Source: Capnocytophaga granulosa ATCC 51502
GTDB taxonomy: Bacteria > Bacteroidota > Bacteroidia > Flavobacteriales > Flavobacteriaceae
NCBI RefSeq assembly: GCF_000411115.1
Contig: NZ_KE150255.1
Span: 186,001 to 250,000, forward strand
Length of the DNA stretch: 64,000 bases
Direction of reading: 5' to 3'
The notes under the pieces are model-generated. The model had not been told where the DNA came from. It made no database searches and saw only the letters and a list, made by a program, of their open reading frames with translations. This document shows positions 34,114-43,238 of the stretch, one piece after another; the first letter of the stretch is position 1; each line of letters opens with the position of its first letter. Both the position numbers and the translations under genes were made by a program.

Positions 34114-35772
34114 ATGGAATGGATATACGATCTTTTTGAATTTTCCAAAAAATACCCAATGGATTTTACCCAAATGGGTTTTTGGGTATTTTTCTTCATC
34201 GTATATACAGGTTTTGCTTTTGTCTATAAGCGCCTTTTTGTCCGCAATCTCTTTCTGTTCTTAGTCAGTTGTTTTTTCTATTACAAGACTAGTGGACTGT
34301 TCGTCATGCTCTTGTTATTCAGCACTGTAACCGATTTTTACTTCGGTCGCCAGATAGACAGAAGTGAACATGAGGGGAGGCGAAAACTCTTTGTTACGCT
34401 GAGTGTTACGCTAAACCTACTGGTGCTGAGCTACTTCAAGTATGCGTACTTCTTCACTGATTCCTACAACACTATTTTCCATACTGACCATAAGGTGTTT
34501 AACTACTTAGCTTATTGGGGCAATGGCTTTCATAACAAGGGCTATTTCTCGGTAGATGAGATTGTGCTCCCAGTGGGGATTTCCTTCTATACTTTCCAGA
34601 CTATTAGTTATACAGTAGATATCTATAGGCGCAAACTCAAGTCACTGGATTCTATCTTGGATTTTGGGCTGTATGTAACCTTTTTCCCCCAACTCGTGGC
34701 AGGGCCTATTGTACGTGCGGAGGAGTTTGTCCCCCAGATTCTGCGCCCTACTCAAATCACCCAAGCCGATTTCAACAAGGCCACTTACTTTATATTCAAG
34801 GGACTGATTAAAAAGATGCTCTTTGCCAACTTTATCGCGACGGAGTTCTTAGATAGGGTCTTTGAGATGCCAACTATGTATTCGGGTTTCACCAACCTTA
34901 TGGCGCTAGTGGGCTATTCTCTGCAAGTCTATGGGGATTTTGCTGGCTATACCGATATAGCCATAGGGCTGGCGCTACTTATGGGCTTTGAGCTACCACG
35001 TAACTTCAATTCGCCATATAAGGCCATCAATACAGGAGATTTCTGGAAGCGCTGGCATATCTCTCTCTCCACTTGGCTAAAGGACTATCTGTACATTCCT
35101 TTGGGAGGAAATCGCACAGGCTCTTGGGCGTCGGTGGCGATCTCCTTGTTGCTAATCTCAGTAGCCCTCATTGGGGTTGGTAATCCCTATTTCTCACTCA
35201 TTGTAGGGGTATTGCTCTTAGGAGGCACGCTTTTGGCCATGAAGAATGAGCGTTTTCAGCACTATATCTCGACCAATATCAACCTGATGCTCACTATGGT
35301 ACTGGGAGGGTTATGGCATGGCGCCTCGTGGAAGTTTATCCTATGGGGAGGAATTAATGGTTTAGGTATTGTCTTCTACAAACTCTGGCGTAAGATAAGC
35401 CCGTATGAGTATTCTACCCATTGGTTGGCACATTTCTGGAAAGTCTTTTCCACTTTTATGTTTATCGTCTTTGTACGTCTTTATTTCCGTGGAGAGGACA
35501 TAGAGCGTATCAACCAATTCTACAGTCAGTTATGGAACAACATGGACTGGGGCAGCAGCGGACAGGTATTATGGTACTTTCGTGATGCCTTCGCGGTTAT
35601 GGTACTAGGCTATGTAGTACACTGGCTTCCCCAATCACTCAAGGATAAAATAGAGAATGCCTACTACCAAAGTCCTATCTGGGTAAAAGTCCTTATCGCA
35701 GTAGTGGCAGCTGTTATCTGCTATCAGACTTTCTCGAACGAATCACCAGCGTTTATTTACTTCCAATTTTAG
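34114..35772 (+). CDS. MBOAT family O-acyltransferase (AlgI/DltB/PatA-like)
   Basis: 552 residues with many membrane helices. The conserved MBOAT region includes VGISFYTFQTISYTVDIYRR, GDFWKRWHISLSTWLKDY and the catalytic histidine in GGLWHGASWKFILWG. These proteins pass acyl groups across the membrane for acetylation or acylation of envelope polymers. They usually work with a periplasmic SGNH-type partner encoded next door, which is absent here: the next gene is on the other strand. The target is therefore unknown. Confidence 0.85.
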   Translation: MEWIYDLFEFSKKYPMDFTQMGFWVFFFIVYTGFAFVYKRLFVRNLFLFLVSCFFYYKTSGLFVMLLLFSTVTDFYFGRQIDRSEHEGRRKLFVTLSVTLNLLVLSYFKYAYFFTDSYNTIFHTDHKVFNYLAYWGNGFHNKGYFSVDEIVLPVGISFYTFQTISYTVDIYRRKLKSLDSILDFGLYVTFFPQLVAGPIVRAEEFVPQILRPTQITQADFNKATYFIFKGLIKKMLFANFIATEFLDRVFEMPTMYSGFTNLMALVGYSLQVYGDFAGYTDIAIGLALLMGFELPRNFNSPYKAINTGDFWKRWHISLSTWLKDYLYIPLGGNRTGSWASVAISLLLISVALIGVGNPYFSLIVGVLLLGGTLLAMKNERFQHYISTNINLMLTMVLGGLWHGASWKFILWGGINGLGIVFYKLWRKISPYEYSTHWLAHFWKVFSTFMFIVFVRLYFRGEDIERINQFYSQLWNNMDWGSSGQVLWYFRDAFAVMVLGYVVHWLPQSLKDKIENAYYQSPIWVKVLIAVVAAVICYQTFSNESPAFIYFQF

Positions 35773-35781
35773 TAGTTAGTC

Positions 35782-35906
35782 GTAGGGGCAAATGGCAATT
35801 CGCCCATGAAAGAGAGCAAATAGCAATTCGCCCATGAAAGAGAGTAGATGACTTCCTTGATGGGCGAATTACCTTCCTTGATGGGCGAATTGCCATTCGC
35901 CCCTAC
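35782..35906. repeat. Nested inverted-repeat element; also likely bidirectional terminator
   Basis: Outer arms of 26 nt at 35782-35807 and 35881-35906 differ at one base (core GGCAATTCGCCCAT and ATGGGCGAATTGCC). Inside are a second copy of each arm in the same order (CAATTCGCCCATGAAAGAGAG and CTTCCTTGATGGGCGAATTA), so the element is a tandem duplication within an inverted repeat. Partial copies are at 8524-8551 and 17861-17918. It lies between convergent genes. Confidence 0.8.
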
Positions 35907-35921
35907 ATGTGTGTTATCAAA

Positions 35922-37118
35922 TCACTTTTTTAGTGCTTTATCCACCTCCAGCGTAAAATCACTTAGCACATTCATATAATTGATATAAGCATCATAAGGA
36001 GAAGAGTAAGGTGATACTTTCTTGAGGCGTTGTTCTATAGGGATAAACTTGGTACTCATATAGTTAAAGTGGTTACTACACTGCAAGCGGCTATAGGTAC
36101 GCAATAAGGCCTCATCGCCTGTAGCCTCAACCTTGGTACTTAGTCCAAAAAGTTCTTCAAAAGCATCCTCCTGCAATTCATTACCAAGCCATGAGGTAAT
36201 ATCTCGCTCTTCGTCTGTCCAAGAAATAGGATTAGGCACATAAATAGCTTCCTTCGGAACGAAAGTGGCCACTACTTCCTTAGGTGTTAGGAAGGCATAT
36301 TGAGGATCGTCCAATACATATTGAGGCAGATAACGCAAGAAATCAAAGATTCCAGAATCAGGCGTATTGTACTTACCAAAAGCCTGATAGTGCATAAAGA
36401 GATTCACCACATCGCTATCGCGGAGGCTATCCTTAAGCCAATGGGCATACTTCTCGGCAGTAAGCGGATACTCATTCCAATCCTTTGAAGAGAAGCGCAA
36501 GGAAATATCATCGCTGAGCTTGGCATTCTTGAGCAAGATTTTTATTTTGGTATCACTGGGGTGATGATGTACAAAATTAGGGTTACGCCAGCCCAAAATA
36601 TGCTTAGCTCCCTCGGTGAGTATATTGCGGAAGCCCAAGCGAGCGATACGCTCCCCTATGCTATCGGAATAGATCAGGGAGGTGTTGCGGAAAGTTACAG
36701 GTGTCTGTCCGAAGAGTTCTTCTATACGCTGAATATGGCGCTTGACATCCCGCTCGAACTCAGTAGTATCACTTGAAAGGGAAGAGAGGGAGTGTGCATA
36801 AGGCTCACAGAGGAACTCCACTTTTCCTGTTTTGGCCAAGGCCTGGAAACTATGGATTACCTCTGGGGCATGTAGCTCCAAGAGTTCTATAGCACTACCT
36901 GAGATGGAGAAAGCCACCTTGAACCTGCCTTTGTAGCGATCAATTAGCTCCAAGAGAAGCTCATTGGCAGGCAAGTAGCAATCCCGTGCCAACTGTTCTA
37001 TCTCGGTACGATTGCGATAATAGTCAAAATAATCATGTTGCTTCCCTATATCAAAGAAATGATATTGGCGAAGCTGTTCGGGGTGATGAACTTCAAAATA
37101 GAAACATATTGCTTTCAT
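35922..37118 (-). CDS. Glycoside hydrolase family 57 protein
   Basis: 398 residues. The start MKAICFYFEVHHPEQLRQY and the segment VEFLCEPYAHSLSSL, which holds the likely catalytic Glu, fit the GH57 proteins found in Bacteroidota glycogen loci. GH57 enzymes act on alpha-glucans (amylase, branching or transferase activity). The gene follows the glycogen synthase and debranching enzyme genes on the same strand, a grouping known from Bacteroides. Which GH57 activity it has cannot be told here. Confidence 0.75.
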   Translation of the reverse strand: MKAICFYFEVHHPEQLRQYHFFDIGKQHDYFDYYRNRTEIEQLARDCYLPANELLLELIDRYKGRFKVAFSISGSAIELLELHAPEVIHSFQALAKTGKVEFLCEPYAHSLSSLSSDTTEFERDVKRHIQRIEELFGQTPVTFRNTSLIYSDSIGERIARLGFRNILTEGAKHILGWRNPNFVHHHPSDTKIKILLKNAKLSDDISLRFSSKDWNEYPLTAEKYAHWLKDSLRDSDVVNLFMHYQAFGKYNTPDSGIFDFLRYLPQYVLDDPQYAFLTPKEVVATFVPKEAIYVPNPISWTDEERDITSWLGNELQEDAFEELFGLSTKVEATGDEALLRTYSRLQCSNHFNYMSTKFIPIEQRLKKVSPYSSPYDAYINYMNVLSDFTLEVDKALKK

Positions 37119-37213
37119 GGTTTATTATTTATTTTTAAGGAGGCAAAGCCTATAAGTGAAAAGACACCTCCAAATATACGACTTTTTCTTTGTTTTACCA
37201 AATAAATGAGCTA

Positions 37214-38503
37214 TTAATATAACACTTGTTGGTAAATATTTTTGAGCTTACTGGCAGCAAACTCCCACTTTAGGGTATTGACTTCGGCTAAGCCTTCTCT
37301 TTTGAGTGAATCGGAGAGTTTTGGATAGGCAATAAGGCCATAGATAGCATCGGCCAAAGCGTTCACGTCCCAATAATCTACCTTGATAGCATGCTCCAAT
37401 ACCTCCGATACGCCTGACTGCTTGGAGATTATGGTAGGCACGCCACAGCGCATCGCCTCCAAGGGAGAGATACCGAAAGGCTCGGACACCGAAGGCATCA
37501 CATACACATCACTGTAGCGGAACATACGCTGTACATCGTCCCCACGCAAGAAGCCTGTAAAGTGAAAATGCCCACCGAGTTTCAGTTGCGCCACACGCCT
37601 TACCGAAGGGGTCATCTTGTCCCCATTACCTGCCATCACAAAGTGTACATCAGGACATCTCTTATGCACCTTAGCGGCAGCTTCTATAAAGTATTCAGGG
37701 CCTTTCTGTAGGGTGATACGACCTAAGAAAGTAACAATCTTTTGATTAAGGGCACGAGGAGGGAGGTCTAGATCATCGTCAGAGAAGTCTACCGCATTGT
37801 GCACGGTACTGACCTTATCGGCAGGGATACCATATTTTTCTATAACAATATTGCGTGTCCAATCACTTACGGTAATCACATGATCTGCCCCTTCCATACC
37901 TTTCTTTTCTATATCATAGACGATGGTATTGCGGTTGTATTCGCCCCCACGGTCGTACTCAGTTGCATGTACATGCACCACCAATGGCTTGCCACTGATA
38001 TGCTTGGCAATAAGCCCTGCCTGATAGGTGAGCCAGTCATGTGCATGTATGATATCAAAATCATACTTGCTAGCCACGGTTCCTGCTACCAAGGCATAAC
38101 GATAGACTTCCTCCAAGAGGTTATCCCCATACTTCCCTGAGAAATTAAAGGTATTGTGGCTGTTATGGGTCGTATATTTATGTCGGTTCTGTTCCTCTTG
38201 CCAGTAGGAGGCGAAGACCTCTGGAGAGAGGTAAGGGCGCAAGGAAGAACCAATTTCCATGAACTGGATATGCTCTAAATAATCATCGGAAAGGGTATAG
38301 GGTTGGAGCATTTCCTCCTGGCTAGCATTGATTATTTTTGCCGCTTCGGGGTCTTCATCTCCTGAGGCTTTAGGCATTACAAAGAGTACTTCCACGTCAT
38401 TCTTCGCTAAGCCCTTGGTAAGTCCAAGGCAGGCGGTTCCCAAGCCTCCACTTATATGAGGGGGGAACTCCCAGCCGAACATAAGTACTTTCAACTTTTT
38501 CAT
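37214..38503 (-). CDS. GT4-type glycogen/starch synthase-like glycosyltransferase
   Basis: 429 residues. A GT-B fold enzyme: the N-terminal glycine-rich loop is WEFPPHISGGLGTACLG, and the C-terminal donor-binding region has PSVSEPFGISPLEAMRCGVP with the EX7E glutamates. In this setting it extends alpha-1,4-glucan from a nucleotide sugar. Seven nt separate it from the debranching enzyme gene upstream. Confidence 0.8.
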   Translation of the reverse strand: MKKLKVLMFGWEFPPHISGGLGTACLGLTKGLAKNDVEVLFVMPKASGDEDPEAAKIINASQEEMLQPYTLSDDYLEHIQFMEIGSSLRPYLSPEVFASYWQEEQNRHKYTTHNSHNTFNFSGKYGDNLLEEVYRYALVAGTVASKYDFDIIHAHDWLTYQAGLIAKHISGKPLVVHVHATEYDRGGEYNRNTIVYDIEKKGMEGADHVITVSDWTRNIVIEKYGIPADKVSTVHNAVDFSDDDLDLPPRALNQKIVTFLGRITLQKGPEYFIEAAAKVHKRCPDVHFVMAGNGDKMTPSVRRVAQLKLGGHFHFTGFLRGDDVQRMFRYSDVYVMPSVSEPFGISPLEAMRCGVPTIISKQSGVSEVLEHAIKVDYWDVNALADAIYGLIAYPKLSDSLKREGLAEVNTLKWEFAASKLKNIYQQVLY

Positions 38504-38510
38504 AAGGGTA

Positions 38511-40475
38511 TTATTTTTTGGGTGAATTTTCCTTTTTATAACTATTCATCAGATAGGCTGCCCGCACAATCTCAGCCACATTGCGTGCCTGAGAGATACA
38601 GCCATGCCCTGAATAGGGCGGGTTACCGTCATAGAACTCGGAGAGCAGGCCTATGCCGTAGTTTTTCATATCTTCGCTGTCTTTGGAGAGGAGTTCCTCT
38701 GCCTTGGGTACAAAGTCAGCTCCGTAGAGCTTCAGGCAACTTTCTATATAGAAACTCAAAAGCCATGTGTGCGTTCCTCCCTGATAGATAGCCTCTTCCT
38801 GCTCACCCATAGAGCCTTCGCAACGTCCGCGATAGTGCTTGTCATCGGGAGCTAAGGTGCGCAAGCCGCGTTCTGTCAAGAGCTTATCCTCTACCAAATC
38901 CACAATCTGTTTCTTTTGTGCCTCCTTCAGTGGGCTGTAATCCAATGCACAAGTGATGAGTTGGTTAGGACGTACCGAAAGGTCTTGCCTATTCTGATCC
39001 ACATTGTCGGCCAAGTAACCCAAGCGTTCGTTCCAGAAAGTGGAAAGGAAGTTCTTAGCAATCTCGACTGGATAGTCCTTCCATGACGCTATGAAATCAT
39101 TGTCTTTAGCCGCCTCAGCCAAGGCTAGTGCATAGCATACAGCATTGTACCACAAGGCATTGACTTCCACCACATAGCCATTGCGCTCTAGCACAGGCTT
39201 ACCTGCTATGGTGCCATTCATCCAAGTGAGGGGGCGGTAGTAGTGCTGGTTATAGATGAGCTTATTCTCCTGCATGCTTACCTGCGGGAAGGTGCGACCA
39301 TCACGATAGGCCTCCAAGACCTGGGTGAGCGCAGTTGCATACTTCTCCCACAAAAGTTTTTTAGGTACTTTAGCCCAGCGTTCGTACTGCTGAAGTGTCC
39401 AAAAGAACCACAAGGAGCCATCGGAATTGAACTCTGGGGCAGCATGGCTACTGATAAGGCGAGGGAAAAGTCCGCCCTTTTGGTAACCTAACATGGAGGT
39501 AATCACCTTATCAAAGAGCTCCACTTTGTCCGTAGCAATAGCAATTCCTGGCAAAGAGAGGAAGGTATTACGCCCATAGGAGAGATGCCAAGGGTATCCT
39601 GCCTTGATACGGGTCTCATTGAGCTTTTCAATAACAAACTGATGGGCTGCATATTGCAGGCAGTGTTCAAAGCTATCACGTGGGGCACGCTTCTGGGCTG
39701 CCTTATCAAAATCCTCTAGCAGCTCACTGTATTTCTCCTCGGTAGTGGAGGCAGAAAAAACCAAAGGCTTGTTCAGGGCAAGGTTCAGTTCGAATTCGCC
39801 TGGGACGAGCAAATCCTCCTGATAGTCCCCTCCACGAGCTCTGTCCTTACTATACTGTATATTCTTGTACCAATGAGGGTCATGCCTGTAGCTCTGTTCC
39901 TCGCTCAGCTGCATATATAAGGTAGGGAAACCCTCGTAGAGTTTCATAGCCATCCCTTGAGGCACACGCTTATAGTGGGTATCGGCCACTGGATTTTCCT
40001 TGCATAGCTCATGAATATCTCGGAAAGCTAAGAAGGGTTTTAGTCTTAGGCGTACCGATGCAGGCCCTGAGAGCAACGTATAGCGAATGAGTACCTGTGG
40101 CTGCTTATGGAGCATCATAATGTCTTTCCTCAGACTCACCCCTGCTACCTGATAGGTAATGGAATAATACTTATTCAACTCGGATTCTACAATATACTTA
40201 TGACCCTTAGGGGAAAAGGTATCGGGATATTCATGGATACTAAAGTTGAACTCCTTGTCATTGACAATGACTGTCTCGTCCAAGGAGGAGAGCAATAAGT
40301 GGTTACGTCCCTTGAAATTATCTATAGGAACTACGAGAAGTCCGTGATAACGACTCGTATTACAAAAATTGAGGGTAGTGGAGAGGTATCCCCCTTCTCG
40401 GTTGGTACCGAGAAACTCCCTCTGTAAGGCAAATTCTAAATTCACCAAATCACGCTGCTTGAAACTTAGAGACAT
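38511..40475 (-). CDS. Glycogen debranching enzyme (amylo-alpha-1,6-glucosidase, GH133-like)
   Basis: 654 residues. An N-terminal beta domain (GTNREGGYLSTTLNFCNTSRYHGLLV) leads to a C-terminal (alpha/alpha)6 barrel (AGYPWHLSYGRNTFLSLPGI; GEQEEAIYQGGTHTWLLSFY), as in archaeal and Bacteroidota glycogen debranching proteins. It removes alpha-1,6 branches. It is co-transcribed with the synthase and GH57 genes downstream. Confidence 0.85.
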   Translation of the reverse strand: MSLSFKQRDLVNLEFALQREFLGTNREGGYLSTTLNFCNTSRYHGLLVVPIDNFKGRNHLLLSSLDETVIVNDKEFNFSIHEYPDTFSPKGHKYIVESELNKYYSITYQVAGVSLRKDIMMLHKQPQVLIRYTLLSGPASVRLRLKPFLAFRDIHELCKENPVADTHYKRVPQGMAMKLYEGFPTLYMQLSEEQSYRHDPHWYKNIQYSKDRARGGDYQEDLLVPGEFELNLALNKPLVFSASTTEEKYSELLEDFDKAAQKRAPRDSFEHCLQYAAHQFVIEKLNETRIKAGYPWHLSYGRNTFLSLPGIAIATDKVELFDKVITSMLGYQKGGLFPRLISSHAAPEFNSDGSLWFFWTLQQYERWAKVPKKLLWEKYATALTQVLEAYRDGRTFPQVSMQENKLIYNQHYYRPLTWMNGTIAGKPVLERNGYVVEVNALWYNAVCYALALAEAAKDNDFIASWKDYPVEIAKNFLSTFWNERLGYLADNVDQNRQDLSVRPNQLITCALDYSPLKEAQKKQIVDLVEDKLLTERGLRTLAPDDKHYRGRCEGSMGEQEEAIYQGGTHTWLLSFYIESCLKLYGADFVPKAEELLSKDSEDMKNYGIGLLSEFYDGNPPYSGHGCISQARNVAEIVRAAYLMNSYKKENSPKK

Positions 40476-40484
40476 TAGATTAAT

Positions 40485-40535
40485 TGTTAATGGTTAATGG
40501 TTAATTATTAATTACTGACTTCTGACCTCTGACTA
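40485..40535. repeat. Short-period repeat (GTTAATG/GACTTCT)
   Basis: TTGTTAATGGTTAATGGTTAATTATTAATTA followed by GACTTCTGACCTCTGACTACTGA units of period 7-8, in the spacer between the small lipoprotein and debranching enzyme genes. Confidence 0.65.
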
Positions 40536-40790
40536 CTGAACAGAACTCCAGTTATAGACCCCATTGATAAAGCCTCTCTTTATGGCATCATCTCCGTAAT
40601 AGCCCATCATCAGGTATCTTTCCCCTTGGGTAAGCTCCCACCAGCTACCTGCATTCACCCTATAGAAATAGGACTCGCCCTTATAGGTAAGCTCGCCCTC
40701 TACTATAGAGGGATAGACATCTTTTTGCTTCGGAGAAACACGCTCGCAAGCAAACAAACACACTAAAAGGACAACAATAGGAGGTTTCAT
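40533..40790 (-). CDS. Small lipoprotein of unknown function
   Basis: 85 residues. MKPPIVVLLVCLFAC is a short lipoprotein signal peptide. The rest has aromatic-rich strands (YKGESYFYRVNAGSWWEL, RYLMMGYYGDDA). It lies 14 nt after the branching enzyme gene inside the glycogen cluster, although the exported location does not fit glycogen metabolism. Confidence 0.55.
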   Translation of the reverse strand: MKPPIVVLLVCLFACERVSPKQKDVYPSIVEGELTYKGESYFYRVNAGSWWELTQGERYLMMGYYGDDAIKRGFINGVYNWSSVQ

Positions 40791-40803
40791 TGTTTTTCAC
40801 TAT

Positions 40804-42774
40804 TCATTTTTCACTTTTCAGTACGATTCCTATACGAGGCGGTATATAGAGAGAAATCAGGTTTTTCTGCGCTATATATTGGGTAAAGTGTTCCGTTTGC
40901 TCATTAATCAAGCCTTGTCCGCCAAAGTTAGTGTTGTCGGTGCAAAGCACATAGGTATATTTGCCTGCGGCTACCTCAAAATGATAATTCACAAAGGCCT
41001 TATCAGGGTTAAAGCTAAAGACAAACAGATAGCCACCGCGCTCAAAAGCCAAGAGCTGTCGTTCTATATCACGTACCAATACATGAGGCTCATAGTCCAA
41101 AAGGCGAGACTGCTTTACAAAATGAATCATCGCTCGGTCAAAGGCATTGAGATATTTGAATTTCAAAGAACTATCGTCCAAGAGACTCCACATACGGCGG
41201 GCATGGGCATAGCTCCAGCCATTACCCTCGCGGGGAAAATCAATCCATTCGGGGTGCCCCCATTCGTTGCCCATAAAGTTCAGGTAGCCCCCACCAGCAG
41301 TGGCTATGGTCAAAAGACGTATCATCTTGTGCAAAGCCATAGCGCGGTCTATCACAAGACTATGGTCAAAGACACTCATTCCTGTATAGATTTCCTTGTC
41401 CGTCAAGCGGAAGAAAATCGTCTTATCCCCCACCAAGGCCTGGTCGTGGCTCTCGGCATAGCTTATGGTATGTTCTTCTGCGCGTTTGTTCGTTAGCTCG
41501 TAATAGATATCCCCTACATGCCACTGCTCATCAGGGACGTCCTCCAAGAGCTTAATCCAGTAGTCGGGAATCCCCATACTCATCTTATAATCAAAACCTA
41601 AGCCCCCTTCCCTTATAGGAGAAGCCAGCCCCGGCATACCACTCATCTCCTCGGCTATAGTGAGCGCCCCAGGATAGACCTCATGTACTACCTGATTGGC
41701 CAAGGTCAAATAGGTGAGTGCATCGGTATCCTCATTGCCATCATAATAAAAACTATATTCAGTAAAGGCCTTACCCAATCCATGGTCGTAATAAATCATA
41801 CTGGTTACCCCATCGAAACGGAAACCATCAAACTGGTATTCCTCTAACCAATACTTACAATTGGAGAGCAAAAAGTTCAACACCTGTCCTTTGCCATAGT
41901 CAAAACAACGAGAGTTCCATGCTGGGTGTTGTCCCCGCTCGCCACTATGAAAATAAAGGTAATCTGTACCATCAAAATGACTAAGCCCTTCGGCCTCATT
42001 GCTCACCGAGTGCGAATGTACTATATCCAAAATCACTCGTATACCCAAGCCATGCGCTGTATCTATCAACTCTTTAAGCTCCTCTGGGGTACCAAAGCGT
42101 GAACTTACAGCAAAGAAATTGGACACTTGATAACCGAATGACCCATAATAAGGGTGCTCCTGTATGGCCATCAGCTGTAAGACATTGTAACCCAGCTGAG
42201 CGATGCGTGGCAGTACAAAAAGTCGAAACTCCACAAAGGTACTTACCTTCTGCTGTTCGGTAGCCATACCTATATGTGCCTCGTATATTAGCGGCGCTGC
42301 TCCTGCTTCAGGACGTGGGTGTTGCCACTGATAGGGCGCAGGCTGCCATACTTGTGCGGTGAAGACCTTGGTATAAGGATCCTGTACCGCCCTTGTGGTA
42401 TGTGAGGGTAAGCGCTCTCCACTCCCTCCTGGCCATTCTACCAAAAGCTTGTACAAAGTGCCATGGGAAAGTTCCTCTTCGGGTAGAGATAGCTCCCAAT
42501 TTTCCCCGTCAATTTTCTTAAAGGCATAACGCGAATTTCTCTGCCAGCTATTCCCGTCAAAGAGCAGGTATATAGCGGTAGCATTGGGCGCCCATTCCCT
42601 AAGGAGCCACTGCTCCTGACTGAGGTGCAGTCCGTAATAGAGGTGAGAGTTACAATTGTCCGCCAAGCGAGGTGCATTTCCTTGCAGCATACGCGCTTTT
42701 TCTTGGCACAAACGATGTCTTTCCTCTATAATCCCCTTATAAGGAAGTAAAAGAGAATCACTATCATACAGCAT
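40804..42774 (-). CDS. glgB: 1,4-alpha-glucan branching enzyme (GH13)
   Basis: 656 residues. An N-terminal CBM48-like domain (REWAPNATAIYLLFDGNSW) precedes a GH13 barrel. Conserved regions: VILDIVHSH, DGFRFDGVTSM with the nucleophile Asp, AEEMSGMPG with the acid Glu and YAESHDQALVGDKT with the third Asp. This is the pattern of the eukaryote-like branching enzymes found in Bacteroidota. It makes alpha-1,6 branches in glycogen and probably heads the operon running down to the GH57 gene. Confidence 0.85.
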   Translation of the reverse strand: MLYDSDSLLLPYKGIIEERHRLCQEKARMLQGNAPRLADNCNSHLYYGLHLSQEQWLLREWAPNATAIYLLFDGNSWQRNSRYAFKKIDGENWELSLPEEELSHGTLYKLLVEWPGGSGERLPSHTTRAVQDPYTKVFTAQVWQPAPYQWQHPRPEAGAAPLIYEAHIGMATEQQKVSTFVEFRLFVLPRIAQLGYNVLQLMAIQEHPYYGSFGYQVSNFFAVSSRFGTPEELKELIDTAHGLGIRVILDIVHSHSVSNEAEGLSHFDGTDYLYFHSGERGQHPAWNSRCFDYGKGQVLNFLLSNCKYWLEEYQFDGFRFDGVTSMIYYDHGLGKAFTEYSFYYDGNEDTDALTYLTLANQVVHEVYPGALTIAEEMSGMPGLASPIREGGLGFDYKMSMGIPDYWIKLLEDVPDEQWHVGDIYYELTNKRAEEHTISYAESHDQALVGDKTIFFRLTDKEIYTGMSVFDHSLVIDRAMALHKMIRLLTIATAGGGYLNFMGNEWGHPEWIDFPREGNGWSYAHARRMWSLLDDSSLKFKYLNAFDRAMIHFVKQSRLLDYEPHVLVRDIERQLLAFERGGYLFVFSFNPDKAFVNYHFEVAAGKYTYVLCTDNTNFGGQGLINEQTEHFTQYIAQKNLISLYIPPRIGIVLKSEK

Positions 42775-43054
42775 GGCAAAAGCTTTTATGATTTAGGTTG
42801 TAAAAATAATAAAAAGAATCGATACTAAGTCACAAGAATTTGTTATTTTTATCGGGATAAATTTTTTATTTTAACTAAAAGAAGAAAGCAGTGGTTAGTG
42901 ACTAATGATTAATGATTAATGACTAATGATTACTAGTATTAATCATTAATCAACGCCCTCAAATTTACGTTTTCCTACAGAAAAAAGCAAGAAAAAAGAA
43001 AAGAAATTTATCGATTCATTCCAATTCTTCTAAAAAACAATAATTTATACCAAT

Positions 43055-43143
43055 CTTTTAAGAGACGCAATGGATTACACCCATTTTCTAAGACGCAATA
43101 GATTACACCAATTTTCTAAGAGACAATAAATTGCGTATCTAAC
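43055..43143. repeat. Degenerate tandem repeat with AGACGCAAT cores
   Basis: Three units: AGAGACGCAATGGATTACAC, AGACGCAATAGATTACACCA and AGAGACAATAAATTGCGTAT, each followed or preceded by TTTTCTAA. The third ends in the ATTGCGT half of the palindrome found in full at 58257-58350. Confidence 0.65.
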
Positions 43144-43185
43144 CACTGACCACTAACCACTGTTGAAAAAAAATCTCAAGAAGTA

Positions 43186-43217
43186 TTTCAAAAGATAAAA
43201 ATATCTTTTTATCTTTG
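43186..43217 (+). promoter_or_regulatory. Promoter of the nitric oxide reductase gene
   Basis: TATCTTTG at 43210-43217, with TTTC in the -33 place (43186-43189) after a 20-nt spacer. The box overlaps an upstream in-frame TTG, which rules that start out and favours ATG 43239. Confidence 0.65.
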
Positions 43218-43238
43218 CGGCCGCTAAAAATAAATTAT

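Larger units (their letters stand above)
42775..43238. other. 464-bp divergent spacer with two repeat types and a promoter
   Basis: Between glgB (minus) and the nitric oxide reductase gene (plus). 42890-42955 holds AATGATT/AATGACT units with a dyad around 42931-42942. 43055-43143 holds about three degenerate units of 29-33 bp containing AGACGCAAT and GATTACACCA. These are related to the inverted-repeat element at 58257-58350. The reductase promoter is at 43186-43217. No gene was found. Confidence 0.7.

Noticed and set aside
43055..43143. Possible CRISPR-like array (units of about 30 bp)
   Set aside because: Only three diverged units without unique spacers.
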